DNA of 64,000 nucleotides from Marinomonas mediterranea MMB-1 (GCF_000192865.1 NC_015276.1:558001-622000), one strand, 5' to 3'; counted from the stretch's first letter, positions 17,260-25,952 are shown. Numbers and translations are program-made. Notes: generated by a model from the sequence alone, not told the origin.

Positions 17260-20057
17260 TATTCATGCTCCTCTAAAACAGGACGTTCGCTGGTCGTAAG
17301 TTTACCCAAGTTAGCCAGTATCAGCATGGTTGCGCCAATTACGGTTAGGTAAACACCTAAGTCAAAGATCATCGCACTGGCCAGTTCGAATTTGCCGATG
17401 GCTGGCAGGTAGAAATAATCAAACCAAGACGTTAGGAAAGGACGATCAAAGAACCAACTGCCCACGCCCGTTAGCGCAGAAATCGTGATACCTGAACCGA
17501 TCATGACTTGATAGTCCAGCTTCATTCGATCCTTCATCCAATCAACACCGTGTGCAACATATTGCTGAATGATCGCAACCGATGTAATCAGCCCCGCGAT
17601 GAAGCCGCCACCCGGTAAGTTATGTCCACGAAGGAAGATATAAGCCGATACCAGCAACGCAAGTGGTAACAAGGACTGAGAAATAACCGCAAGCAAAATA
17701 GGGTGGCTGTCAGTAGACCAAGGTCGGCCATTTGAATCACTTGATGGCATGAACAGCTTCATACGCGCGATCAATTTGTAGATACCCAATGCGGCGATGC
17801 CTAATACCGTGATCTCGCCCAGTGTATCGAAGCCCCTAAAGTCAACAAGGATGACGTTCACCACGTTGGTGCCACCGCCGCCAATTTTACTGTTGGCAAG
17901 GAAGAAGTCTGAAATGGTGTCTAATGGACGAGTCATCATAGCGTAGCTGATCGTACCAACAATACCACCTAGCATGGCTGCGATCCCAAGGTCTCGGACA
18001 ATACGTCGCGGAGAAGACTCTTTTGGTGTTTTCTGAGGTAAGAAAAACAAGGCCAGCATCAGCAAGATCACCGTGACGACTTCTACTGACAGTTGAGTCA
18101 GAGCCAAATCAGGTGCGGAGAACTTAGCAAACGCCAGAGTCACCACCAGACCAACAACAGACAACGTGATCAAGGCAACCATACGCTTGCGATGCCAAAG
18201 AACCGTCGCCAGCCCTGAAATGGTTAACAGTACCGCAGCGGTAATTGACAGCGCATCAACTGGAATTTCAGGGCGGCGGCCAGCCGTTGTATTTAGGTCA
18301 AGTAGAGGAACCGCACTCATAACGATGGTCAAGCTCAACACAAAATAGATATAGCGCTGAAGCGAACCGTTATCGACAATCGCCATGAACTGCTCGGCGC
18401 GGGCTGAAATCTGCTGCACTATGCCTTCAAACACCAATTTAGGGTCGCTGACCGGAAACTGTGATTGAAACTTAAACAAGTGCTGACGATTGTAATACAC
18501 AAACAAACCGCCAATCAGCGCGAGAACACTCATAAGAAGCGGGAAGTTAAGCCCGTGCCAAATAGCCAAACTATAGTAAGGAACAAAATCGTTCAATGCG
18601 GCACCGGAAGCCGCGTAAAGCAGATCTCCCACCACCAAACTTGGGAAAATACCGACTAACAAACACAATCCAACCAGTATCTCGACTGGAACGCGCATGT
18701 ACCTTGGCGGTTCATGGGGTGTTTTGGGTAAATTGATTGGCTCGCCATTAAAGAATACGTCGTGAACGAAGCGGGTCGAATAAGCAACGGACATAACGCC
18801 ACCCAAGGTCGCCATAACTGGCACCATCCAAGACAGTGAACCAAGCGAACCTTGGTGCAGCGTCTCCGTAAAGAACATTTCTTTTGACAAGAAACCGTTT
18901 AATAGAGGCACACCCGCCATCGCGGAAGAGGCAACCATCGCCAGTGTGGCGGTATAGGGCATGTATTTCCAGAGACCGTTTAATTGCCGCATGTCCCGCG
19001 AGCCAGATTCGTGATCGATAATCCCCGCTGCCATAAATAACGACGCCTTAAAGGTCGCATGGTTAATAATGTGAAAAATCGCGGCAACAAGTGCCAGATC
19101 GGTTCCCATGCCGAGCAGCAAGGTGATTAAGCCCAAATGACTGATGGTCGAGTTGGCTAAAAGCCCTTTTAGATCGTGCTGGAACAGCGCGATATAACCA
19201 CCTAAAAGGAAGGTGGCAAGCCCTGTCATACTGACAATTAAGAACCACAGTTCAGTACCCGCCAAAGTCGGATAAAAGCGAGCCATCAAAAATATGCCTG
19301 CTTTCACCATTGTTGCAGAGTGTAAGTAAGCACTTACTGGCGTAGGTGCGGCCATCGCATTGGGAAGCCAAAAATGGAACGGGAACTGAGCCGATTTAGT
19401 AAACGCGCCCAATAGAACCAAAACAACAATCACTGGGTAGCTCGCACTTGCGCGAACCAGATCACCGCTGTCGAGGGCATCTTGCAAGCTGTAGCTGCCA
19501 ACGACTTGACCAAGAATCAGCAAACCTGCCAACAAGGCAAGCCCGCCAGCGCCGGTGATGGTCAAAGCCATGCGTGCGCCTTTACGAGCGTCTGACTTGT
19601 GTCCCCAGAAACTGATCAATAAAAACGAACTGATACTTGTCAGCTCCCAGAACACCCAAATCTGGATTAAGTTATCTGACATAACCACGCCGAGCATGGC
19701 AAACATAAAGAGAATCAGATAGGAGTAAAACTTGCCAATAGAGTCTTGGCTAGAAAGGTAATATCGCGCGTAGAGAATAACGAGTAGCCCGATGCCGATA
19801 ATGAGAATGGCAAAGAGTAGAACCAGACCATCAAGGCGAAAGGCCAGTTCAAGTCCCATAGCAGGAATCCAAGGAATGGACGCTTGAAAAGCTTGCCCAT
19901 CAAAGATTTCAGGTGCTTTTGATAAAATTAAAAATAACGCTAAAGCAGGTAACCCTGCGGTTAGAAACGCACACGCCGTTCGACTGAATCGAGCGGAGAA
20001 TAAGGGCACCAAGGTTCCAATCAAGGGTAACAAAGGTATCCAAATTAGAGAGTTCAA
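17259..20057 (-). CDS. mrpA: Mrp-type Na+/H+ antiporter subunit A fused to subunit B
   Basis: The 932-residue protein is longer than a stand-alone MrpA because it ends with a complete MnhB domain (from about residue 795, with LRGHNLPGGGFIAGLITSVAI). The N-terminal 500 residues are NuoL-like: FWELTSISSFLLISFWGH, TKSAQFPFHFWLPNAMAAPTPVSAYLHSATMVKAG and an HIINHATFKASLFM segment. No separate mrpB gene is present, so the fusion supplies that subunit, as in PhaAB-type operons. It is the first gene of the operon, with its promoter in the gap above 20057. Confidence 0.94.
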   Translation of the reverse strand: MNSLIWIPLLPLIGTLVPLFSARFSRTACAFLTAGLPALALFLILSKAPEIFDGQAFQASIPWIPAMGLELAFRLDGLVLLFAILIIGIGLLVILYARYYLSSQDSIGKFYSYLILFMFAMLGVVMSDNLIQIWVFWELTSISSFLLISFWGHKSDARKGARMALTITGAGGLALLAGLLILGQVVGSYSLQDALDSGDLVRASASYPVIVVLVLLGAFTKSAQFPFHFWLPNAMAAPTPVSAYLHSATMVKAGIFLMARFYPTLAGTELWFLIVSMTGLATFLLGGYIALFQHDLKGLLANSTISHLGLITLLLGMGTDLALVAAIFHIINHATFKASLFMAAGIIDHESGSRDMRQLNGLWKYMPYTATLAMVASSAMAGVPLLNGFLSKEMFFTETLHQGSLGSLSWMVPVMATLGGVMSVAYSTRFVHDVFFNGEPINLPKTPHEPPRYMRVPVEILVGLCLLVGIFPSLVVGDLLYAASGAALNDFVPYYSLAIWHGLNFPLLMSVLALIGGLFVYYNRQHLFKFQSQFPVSDPKLVFEGIVQQISARAEQFMAIVDNGSLQRYIYFVLSLTIVMSAVPLLDLNTTAGRRPEIPVDALSITAAVLLTISGLATVLWHRKRMVALITLSVVGLVVTLAFAKFSAPDLALTQLSVEVVTVILLMLALFFLPQKTPKESSPRRIVRDLGIAAMLGGIVGTISYAMMTRPLDTISDFFLANSKIGGGGTNVVNVILVDFRGFDTLGEITVLGIAALGIYKLIARMKLFMPSSDSNGRPWSTDSHPILLAVISQSLLPLALLVSAYIFLRGHNLPGGGFIAGLITSVAIIQQYVAHGVDWMKDRMKLDYQVMIGSGITISALTGVGSWFFDRPFLTSWFDYFYLPAIGKFELASAMIFDLGVYLTVIGATMLILANLGKLTTSERPVLEEHE

Positions 20058-20411
20058 GTGAAGAGCTCCTTACATTGTTTTCTGTCCACATCGTCCTTCA
20101 CAACGAAATGGGAACTAAGTTCTTATCCAGACTGGCTATTACTATAGCGAACGTGGCGCATCTTAGGTAGATTTTTTAAGTAATAACCAAAGATAAAAAT
20201 AGTTTATATTTAACAGGAACCTGCACAGGAATAAAGGGTCGTGAATTTACTTTTTTGTCAAGACATAAACGACCGGCTCTTTAGCCTATTCTTTGCTTGA
20301 ATGAAGAGGAAAACGGAAAGACAGTGAGAGGGATGATAGAGTGAGTGCGAGAAGGAACAGACGGAGCGATAGAGCGAATAGACTAATAAATAAAAGGAAG
20401 AATAAATAATA
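20058..20411. other. Gap between mrp operon and Yip1-family gene
   Basis: No coding region is supported. The part next to 20057 must hold the mrp promoter (minus strand). I did not find a promoter with acceptable spacing: TTGACA on the minus strand near 20258 has no good -10 box at 16-18 bases. Short frames here show no family character. Confidence 0.45.
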
Positions 20412-20448
20412 AACAACGCTTCAAGCCAAAACGGCCCGAAGCGTTGTT
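20412..20448 (-). terminator. Probable terminator of the Yip1-family gene
   Basis: AACAACGCTTC (20412-20422) is complementary to GAAGCGTTGTT (20438-20448), an 11-bp stem with a 15-base loop. On the minus strand it is followed by a T/A-rich tract, 62 bases after the stop of the gene at 20511. Confidence 0.55.
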
Positions 20449-20510
20449 GGTGAATGTTTTGTGTTATCAATTTTTAAGGCTAAGAAGCCCAAAGATTAAT
20501 AAACTCAAAG

Positions 20511-21119
20511 TTAGAAGAAGTTCCAAATTACGCTGTGCTCAGACCCCATACTCCATAGCAGTACAACAATGCCGAGCATTGCTTCTAAGATAAGGATGCC
20601 AACCCCAAGTGTCGTACCGGATAAAATAAAGCCTCGCTTGTGGCTGATTCCCAGAAAACTGGGCGTGCCCTTGTAGAGCAAGTAGCCTGTGTAAGCGATA
20701 CCCGCCACCATTGCCAGCAAGCATAACCAGAACACCGGATAAATAGCGAACAACCCACTTAAAAACATCGGCGTGGCAATGTAACCTGCAAAGACAATAC
20801 ATTCGTTCCGATCTGGACGGTCTGGTAGACCCCGTGCCAGCCAGTGAATAAAGCTACCAACAAGCCCGATAGCCAACAGGATTAAGGCATAAAACGCGAT
20901 TCCAAGTACAATGCCATCACCATAAGAAACCCTAAAGGCTTCTTCGCCTCCGAATGTCCAGCCGACTTGCGTTGTACCGATAAATGAACTGACGACAGGA
21001 ATAGCCGCCAAAATTAAGACATGATGCATGAACAAATGACTGACTGTTTCATGCTCCTCGCTGATGGATCTCCATTCTTGATCAGGGTGGTGCAATAGCC
21101 CCCAAACATGATTGATCAT
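20511..21119 (-). CDS. Yip1-domain family membrane protein
   Basis: The protein has 202 residues and five predicted membrane helices. The N-terminus (WGLLHHPDQEWRSISEE) followed by helices with CIVFAGYIATPMFLSGLFAIYP is characteristic of bacterial Yip1-domain proteins. Their function is not established. It stands alone with its own terminator. The start ATG at 21119 follows a GGGGGAAG ribosome-binding sequence on the minus strand. It borders the decayed island on the other side. Confidence 0.75.
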   Translation of the reverse strand: MINHVWGLLHHPDQEWRSISEEHETVSHLFMHHVLILAAIPVVSSFIGTTQVGWTFGGEEAFRVSYGDGIVLGIAFYALILLAIGLVGSFIHWLARGLPDRPDRNECIVFAGYIATPMFLSGLFAIYPVFWLCLLAMVAGIAYTGYLLYKGTPSFLGISHKRGFILSGTTLGVGILILEAMLGIVVLLWSMGSEHSVIWNFF

Positions 21120-21403
21120 AACTTCCCCCTATGCTCACCGCTTTAAAAATTTAACGTTATGGTTAGATGGAAAAATGTCGATCCGCAGGGAAAGTGAAAA
21201 TAGGCAATCAAACTCCTTGCGAAAGAAGACTTCTACAAGGTTAAGAAAGCGTATTTGCTCTTTTCCTATTGATCTAAGTCAAAAGTATAGTCAAGGAATC
21301 TAAAATCAGCGTGTGAATAAAAAATGGAACTTACGTACTAAATCGTAAAAGTGGTGATCTAACTTACGATTTGTTTCGTCAGGAGAATTTTGGTGGTGTT
21401 TAA
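21120..21403. other. Non-coding left edge of the decayed island
   Basis: No supported gene. A 9-bp inverted repeat (AAATCGTAA at 21340-21348 and its complement at 21364-21372) is the only structure I see. A short open frame at 21112-21303 has no recognisable content. Confidence 0.4.
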
Positions 21404-21706
21404 GTGCTCGATGTACTATTCAAAGCTTTTAGCGCTAATAGCGGAGACCGTTTCGGATGCGCTGTAACACCTTAGTGGTTGGAGCCTACGCTGAAGGCTG
21501 CGACAGTAAGGGTATAAATGGTTTTGAGGATAGTAGTGTACGTCCGGCAGGTGTCGCGTATCTATAAAGCGACCGAAACAGAGCAAAATAACAGCTTCGG
21601 TGTGTCTGTTGCCTTAGATATCTATGGTAAAACGCTTGCTATTGGCACGTATCAAGTCTGCTTAAATGTAGAGGAGAATGAAAGTGATGCGGTCTACTTC
21701 TACTAA
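21404..21706 (+). pseudogene. Remnant of an FG-GAP-repeat (beta-propeller) protein
   Basis: Three successive frames together read like FG-GAP/integrin-alpha-type repeats. The first has FKAFSANSGDRFGCAV up to a TAG near 21470. The second has TLVVGAYAEGCDSKGINGF up to a TAA near 21566. The third has NNSFGVSVALDIYGKTLAIG. The pattern DRFG-x-AV, TLVVGAY, xxFGxSVALxxxTLAIG is that of repeated blades in large surface proteins. Two frameshifts and in-frame stops, with no start, show a dead fragment of a once larger gene. It lies in the island beside ssrA. Confidence 0.65.
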
Positions 21707-21777
21707 GAGTTTTTGGATTAGGAGTTGAGTGTTAGTGGGACGATCAAAAGGTGCTAACTTAGTGCTTTCAATTCATG

Positions 21778-21831
21778 TCAAATATATTTGACGTAGGTGT
21801 CAACAAAACTATAATAGTACGAAATACGTAC
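21778..21831 (+). promoter_or_regulatory. Promoter and twin palindromes of the antitoxin-like gene
   Basis: TTGACG (21788-21793) and TATAAT (21810-21815) with 16-base spacing form a strong promoter. A perfect 14-bp palindrome TCAAATATATTTGA (21778-21791) overlaps the -35 box, and GTACGAAATACGTAC (21817-21831) follows the -10 box. Two palindromes bracketing the promoter are what an autoregulated toxin-antitoxin operon would show. Confidence 0.6.
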
Positions 21832-21866
21832 CATTTTACCCTTTTGCAAGGGAAGGGAGTTATAAC

Positions 21867-22046
21867 ATGGCGACAACATCATTTGACAAAAGCTTTGCTG
21901 TTGAAAATGAACAAGCCTGTACTAAATTTTTAGAGGCTGTTTCAAACCCTCGTACAGTAAATGTTAAGCATAGAGACTTGAAGGCTGAAAGTTCTAAAGG
22001 ATTAAAATTATTAGCACGACGCTTCTCCCCCTCAGTCAAGTCTTAA
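21867..22046 (+). CDS. Small antitoxin-like protein (59 aa)
   Basis: The start is ATG with a strong GGAAGGGAG ribosome-binding site seven bases before it. The protein begins MATTSFDKSFAVENEQAC and ends GLKLLARRFSPSVKS. Small proteins of this form, with an FDKSF-type start and an RDLK...GLKLL-type end, occur directly before GNAT-type toxins of the family found downstream here, as I recall; this is family memory and no search was run. Promoter, palindromes and ribosome site all look intact. Its 3' end overlaps the downstream GNAT frame, the normal layout of such pairs. Confidence 0.65.
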   Translation: MATTSFDKSFAVENEQACTKFLEAVSNPRTVNVKHRDLKAESSKGLKLLARRFSPSVKS

Positions 22047-22564
22047 AAGAATTCGGCGAAGAATTAGCGCAGGAGCTTATCGCCGATTTTTCATGTACTA
22101 AAAATGAAGACGTTCAAAAATTCATTCGTGATATCTCCATTCGATTTGAAAAAGAAGACCGTGGTCGAACTTATTTTATTGTCGATGACGCCTGCATCCT
22201 CTTAGCCTACTTTACGCTCACCACTAAAGAAGTCACTCTTTCAGCTGCGGCATCAAAAAGCCAAAAAAAGACACTCAAAGCGAGTAGTGATACGTTAAAA
22301 GTGAAAGCGCACCTTATTGGTCAGATAGGGAAAAATGAAAATGTGCGAGACAACCCGATTAACTTAAAGCTTATATTGGAAGAAGCATATTGCATAATAG
22401 ATCAAGCACGACAGCTCATTGGCGGTCGCGTTATTATTTTGGAATGTGAGAATAAATTAGTTCAATTGTATGAAAAGCACGGGTTTAAGGTTCTTCAGAC
22501 TTCTCCTGATATAAAGGACAATACTCTTATTACCATGTTTGATGTGATAAAAGCGCAAAATTGA
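22001..22564 (+). pseudogene. GNAT toxin-like protein without a canonical start codon
   Basis: The frame is open from 21998 to 22564. It reads LSQVLKEFGEELAQELI, then RGRTYFIVDDACILLAYFTL, HLIGQIGKNENVRDNPINL, GGRVIILECENKLVQLYEKHGF, a complete match in order to the GNAT proteins paired with small antitoxins. There is no ATG, GTG or TTG in frame until the GTG at 22301, which would delete the first half of the domain. ATT codons exist at 22001, 22007 and 22010. Either translation starts at a rare ATT, a frameshift (for example at CCCCC, 22027-22031) joins it to the antitoxin frame, or the toxin has lost its start. Confidence 0.6.
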
Positions 22565-22572
22565 AAATAATT

Positions 22573-22839
22573 CCGAATAATCAGTTCACTTTCTTTATCT
22601 CAGCGTTTCACAGAGCATGAAAGCGAACTGATATCATCCTATCCAAGTGGCAAGCCGCGCATATTTTTCGGCACTTATTCGCCAGCCATTTTATGATGAA
22701 CAGCCGAAACATACTGACATTGTAGAGAATACTAGGGCATAGTGATATAGGTATAACTATGCGCTATTCGCACCTGGCACCGGACCATTTGTAAGATGCA
22801 TTGAAGTTTAATCCTATATCGTTTGCCAAGGGGGCGGCA
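22573..22839 (+). pseudogene. Tyrosine recombinase (phage-type integrase) C-terminal relic
   Basis: One frame reads FISAFHRA, stop, KRTDIILSKWQAAHIFRHLF, then ASHFMMNSRNILTL, stop, RILGHSDIGITMRYSHLAPD HL, stop, DALKFNPI. This is the C-terminal catalytic region of a phage integrase: the RHxxxSH-like box (here FRHLFASHFMMN), the LGHSD box and the MRYSHLAPDHL tail with the catalytic tyrosine. In-frame TGA (22618), TAG (22723) and TAA (22792) codons and the missing N-terminus make it non-functional. Its position about 680 bases from the 3' end of ssrA, a well-known integration site, points to the recombinase of an old island. Confidence 0.75.
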
Positions 22840-22892
22840 TGAAGTATTTCAAAAATACGATTGAGTGAGGGAAAGATAACTGTTTTTTTAAA

Positions 22893-23435
22893 TTGGTTGT
22901 AGTTGCGAATTTGTTTGCTTTATCTATGGCTCTGTATTGGATTTACTTAGAGAGTGACTCAGAAAATTTTGAGCCTTATGTCTCAAGTGCAGGTATGCTT
23001 GGTGTATTGCTTGGATTATTTTATGTGAATAACAGAATAACTAAACCTTATATCAAAGTGAGCGCTGAGATTGTTATGCTTGCTATAGATATAGAGGAGC
23101 CTACCATAGCGATTAATATCTCTATTGCCAATCACTCTACGAACAGATTTTATTTAGATGCTCTGTATTTTGAGTTGGACAATAATACTACTTATAAGCC
23201 TTATCGCGACTACATGGGACAGGATATAGGTAAAAATGAAATAGACTCATCAAAAAAACATACATTCTTACTATGTGTTCAGACAGTTGTAGCAGATCTA
23301 AATAGTGTGTCTGCTGAGATAAAAAGGATAAAGGTCGTTGATCAACTTGGATACAAGTTCTATTTAAAAGATAGCGACTGCGAGAAGGTTAGAGCTCACA
23401 TAAAAAAGCCGCTAAATAGCGGCTTTTTTATGTGA
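22893..23435 (+). CDS. Hypothetical membrane protein ending inside a palindrome
   Basis: I do not recognise this 180-residue protein. It has two N-terminal hydrophobic segments (about 1-19 and 30-45) followed by a soluble domain of mixed strands. The start is doubtful: TTG at 22893 with no good ribosome-binding site, while the frame is open back to 22869. The last residues (RAHIKKPLNSGFFM) are encoded by the 23-bp inverted repeat that also serves as terminator. This suggests the gene was cut and joined to the terminator of ssrA. Low GC and its place in the island argue for acquisition; it may be a fragment. Confidence 0.5.
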   Translation: MVVVANLFALSMALYWIYLESDSENFEPYVSSAGMLGVLLGLFYVNNRITKPYIKVSAEIVMLAIDIEEPTIAINISIANHSTNRFYLDALYFELDNNTTYKPYRDYMGQDIGKNEIDSSKKHTFLLCVQTVVADLNSVSAEIKRIKVVDQLGYKFYLKDSDCEKVRAHIKKPLNSGFFM

Positions 23436-23440
23436 GCTCT
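23391..23440. terminator. 23-bp perfect palindrome acting as bidirectional terminator
   Basis: Arms 23391-23413 and 23418-23440 pair perfectly with an AAAT loop and contain an A6/T6 pair flanking the GC-rich core (GCCGCT). It lies 76 bases beyond the 3' end of ssrA on the minus strand and spans the stop codon of the plus-strand hypothetical gene. Confidence 0.75.
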
Positions 23441-23515
23441 AAAACTAGCTACGCAAGTTCTAGGCAACGTATACGGTATGACTCTATAAAACTCTTTTAA
23501 AATCAAACCTTTATT

Positions 23516-23878
23516 TGGTGGAGGTGGGGGGGGTCGAACCCCCGTCCGCCAGTCCTCTGCCATCGGCTCTACATGTTTAGTCACTTCTATTTTTTGACCA
23601 GGAACCGCCCGAAGGACAGGGTGTTACTGGCGAGCCTGCTTGATCTTATACTCTTATCCCCAGGCAGGGCATCGAGTAGCATCTTGTAATTTATGATACT
23701 GCGGAATCTCGGGCTACAAGCAACCTGAGGGCAGCACACTAGCAGGTTATTAAGCTGCTAAAGCGTAGTTTTCGTCGTTTGCGACTATATAATTGATACG
23801 AGGGGATTTACGAGATCACGTATCACTCTCGACATGCACCTCAGGGTTCGTGACCAGCGTCGAAACCATGTCACCCCC
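23516..23878 (-). ncRNA. ssrA: tmRNA (ssrA)
   Basis: The 363-base RNA frees stalled ribosomes and tags their products for proteolysis. The 5' end GGGGGTG and the 3' CACCTCC plus ACCA form the tRNA-like acceptor stem (one G-U pair), and a GGTTCGA T-loop lies near the 3' end. The tag frame at 23747-23782 encodes ANDENYALAA followed by two TAA codons, with GCA as resume codon, as in E. coli. It lies directly downstream of smpB in the same orientation. The 3' end is the edge of a decayed island with an integrase relic. Confidence 0.96.
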
Positions 23879-23938
23879 AAAGTATCGGCAATTCTAACGA
23901 AAACAGATCGTTAACGCTAGCAAAACCGTACATAGCGT

Positions 23939-24421
23939 TTATACGCTGTGTTTCATTAGGCGTTCTTTATCGCGCGCCCAGTCGCGTTCTTTGGCAGTAT
24001 CACGTTTATCGTGATCTTTTTTACCGGTTACTAGGGCAACTTCACATTTGATTTTGTTGCCTTTCCAGTACAATGCCATGGCCGCACAGGTTTTACCTTT
24101 TTGTTCAGTGATCTGAATAATCCGGTCTATCTCGCGGCGGTTGAGTAATAGTTTACGCTGGCGTAGGGGCTCGCATACAACGTGCGTCGAAGCACTTAAT
24201 AGTGGTGTAATGCGTGCGCCAATCAGCCAAGCTTCGTTTTGATGGATAATGACGTAAGAGTCCACCAATTGCGCTTTGCCTTCACGTAGGCTTTTTACTT
24301 CCCAGCCCGATAAGGCCAGACCCGCTTCAAATTTTTGATCAACGAAGTAATCGTGACGGGCGCGTTTGTTCAGCGCGATGGTGCCTGTTGAATTTGATTT
24401 CTTTTTCTTTGATTTGCTCAT
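23939..24421 (-). CDS. smpB: SsrA-binding protein SmpB
   Basis: This is a 160-residue beta-barrel RNA-binding protein that delivers tmRNA to stalled ribosomes. Motifs include TIALNKRARHDYFVDQKFEAGL, ALSGWEVKSLREGKAQL and the basic C-terminal tail GKKDHDKRDTAKERDW, which probes the empty mRNA channel. Length matches the family. It is followed by ssrA, its partner, 60 bases downstream. It is divergent from an NSS transporter gene. Confidence 0.97.
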   Translation of the reverse strand: MSKSKKKKSNSTGTIALNKRARHDYFVDQKFEAGLALSGWEVKSLREGKAQLVDSYVIIHQNEAWLIGARITPLLSASTHVVCEPLRQRKLLLNRREIDRIIQITEQKGKTCAAMALYWKGNKIKCEVALVTGKKDHDKRDTAKERDWARDKERLMKHSV

Positions 24422-24593
24422 AGGACAAAATTATACGGTCGATAAACGGAAAAAACTAAGCTTTTCTTGAGGTCTGCGGTGTAATGTAAGAAAATTTGTC
24501 AAATATTTGAATAATTCATTGTTTAGCAGACTATCTGAATGCTATTCAGTCGTTTAATCAGTGTGTAATCGAGCGAACAGCAGAGCTTAATGT

Positions 24594-25952
24594 ATGACCG
24601 AGAGTCGGTGTTTACAAGGTATTTGGTCTAGCCCTTGGATATTTATTTTCGCTGCCAGTGGTGCAGCGATTGGACTGGGTAACGTTTGGAAGTTCCCCTA
24701 CATGATGGCAGAGAACGGCGGTGCGGCGTTTCTGTTTGTTTATTGTCTATGCCTTTTGTTTGTCGCTTTGCCTATTGTCATTGCCGAAGTTGCGATTGGT
24801 CGAACGGTTCGTTCTAACCCAATCGATACGGTGAATGATTTGAGTGAACGCCGTTTGCTTCACCCAGCTTGGGTGTTAGCGCCTTGGTTGGCGGGCATCA
24901 CTGGCGTGTTGATTATGACCTTTTACAGCGTCATCGCGGGTTGGACATTAGCGTATTTTGAGCGCGCGATAACGGGACTTTTTACGAGCATCGGCCGATT
25001 TGAAGCGGATGTTATGTATCAAGACTTGCTTGATTCGCCCGTTGAAATGTTGTTCTGGCATACGCTCTTTATGATGCTTGTGATCTTAACAGTAGGGCAA
25101 TCGGTCACACGTGGTCTTGCTACCTTGGTAAAGGTATTGCTCCCCGTGTTGATTACGTTCCTCTTTCTGCTGGCTATTTATGCGTTTTCTGTTGGTGATT
25201 CCGCAGAAGCGTTGGATTTTATGCTTGTTTGGTCTTGGGGTGATTTTTCCTTTGATATGGTGTTGTCTGCGATTGGTCATGCCTTATTTAGTGTAGGCGT
25301 TGGATTGGGGGCGATGTTCTCATACGGCGCGTATATGAATAAGAGAATGTCGATCTCAAGGGCATGCTCGATTGTCGTAGGGCTGGATTTACTGGTTTCG
25401 TTGCTTGCCGTGGTTGTGATTTTTCCGTTGGCGTTTGAGTTTAATATCGATGTAGACTCCGGCCCAAGCTTGGCTTTTGTGACGCTGCCGATTGTATTTG
25501 GTGCGTTACCCGGTGGTCAGGTTATTGGTGCGTCGTTCTTTATCTTGTTGGCAATAGCGGCCTTGACGTCCGCCATTGCAATGATGGAGCTGTTTGTATC
25601 GTGGCTTCACGAAAAGTTTTATATTGGTCGATTAAAAGCTGCCAGTATGTTGGGCGCGTTTATTTGGCTTGTTGGCATCGCCATTCTTCTGTCGTTTAAT
25701 CACTGGGATGCGAAGTTACTGTTTAATAAAAACCTGTTTGAATTGATGGATGCGTTGACGTCCTTTATCTTGTTGCCGCTTGTCGCTACGTTGATTGCCG
25801 TTATGGTGGGATGGTTTGTACCGGAGAAAATGCTCCGAAGAGAAATGATCACACAAGCGCCACAGCATTTTGATTGGTGGTATAAGATATTGAAGTTCGT
25901 CAGTATTCCACTGATCGGCCTCATCACTGTGGCTGGATGGATAGGAGTATAA
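24594..25952 (+). CDS. Sodium-dependent transporter, NSS (SNF) family
   Basis: The protein has 452 residues and about twelve membrane helices. The N-terminal signature ASGAAIGLGNVWKFPYMMAENGGAAF marks the sodium- and substrate-binding unwound helix 1 of LeuT-type transporters. NSS proteins import amino acids or amines with Na+. It lies between smpB and ratA, and the TTG start of ratA follows its stop by one base, so the two are probably co-transcribed. The substrate is not predictable from the sequence alone. Confidence 0.92.
   Translation: MTESRCLQGIWSSPWIFIFAASGAAIGLGNVWKFPYMMAENGGAAFLFVYCLCLLFVALPIVIAEVAIGRTVRSNPIDTVNDLSERRLLHPAWVLAPWLAGITGVLIMTFYSVIAGWTLAYFERAITGLFTSIGRFEADVMYQDLLDSPVEMLFWHTLFMMLVILTVGQSVTRGLATLVKVLLPVLITFLFLLAIYAFSVGDSAEALDFMLVWSWGDFSFDMVLSAIGHALFSVGVGLGAMFSYGAYMNKRMSISRACSIVVGLDLLVSLLAVVVIFPLAFEFNIDVDSGPSLAFVTLPIVFGALPGGQVIGASFFILLAIAALTSAIAMMELFVSWLHEKFYIGRLKAASMLGAFIWLVGIAILLSFNHWDAKLLFNKNLFELMDALTSFILLPLVATLIAVMVGWFVPEKMLRREMITQAPQHFDWWYKILKFVSIPLIGLITVAGWIGV

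Noticed and set aside
20258..20470. 70-residue minus-strand frame in the mrp-Yip1 gap
   Set aside because: It includes the Yip1 terminator hairpin and has biased, low-complexity content without family character.
23396..23584. 62-residue minus-strand frame over the 3' end of ssrA
   Set aside because: It overlaps the tmRNA acceptor region and the palindromic terminator; no independent coding evidence.
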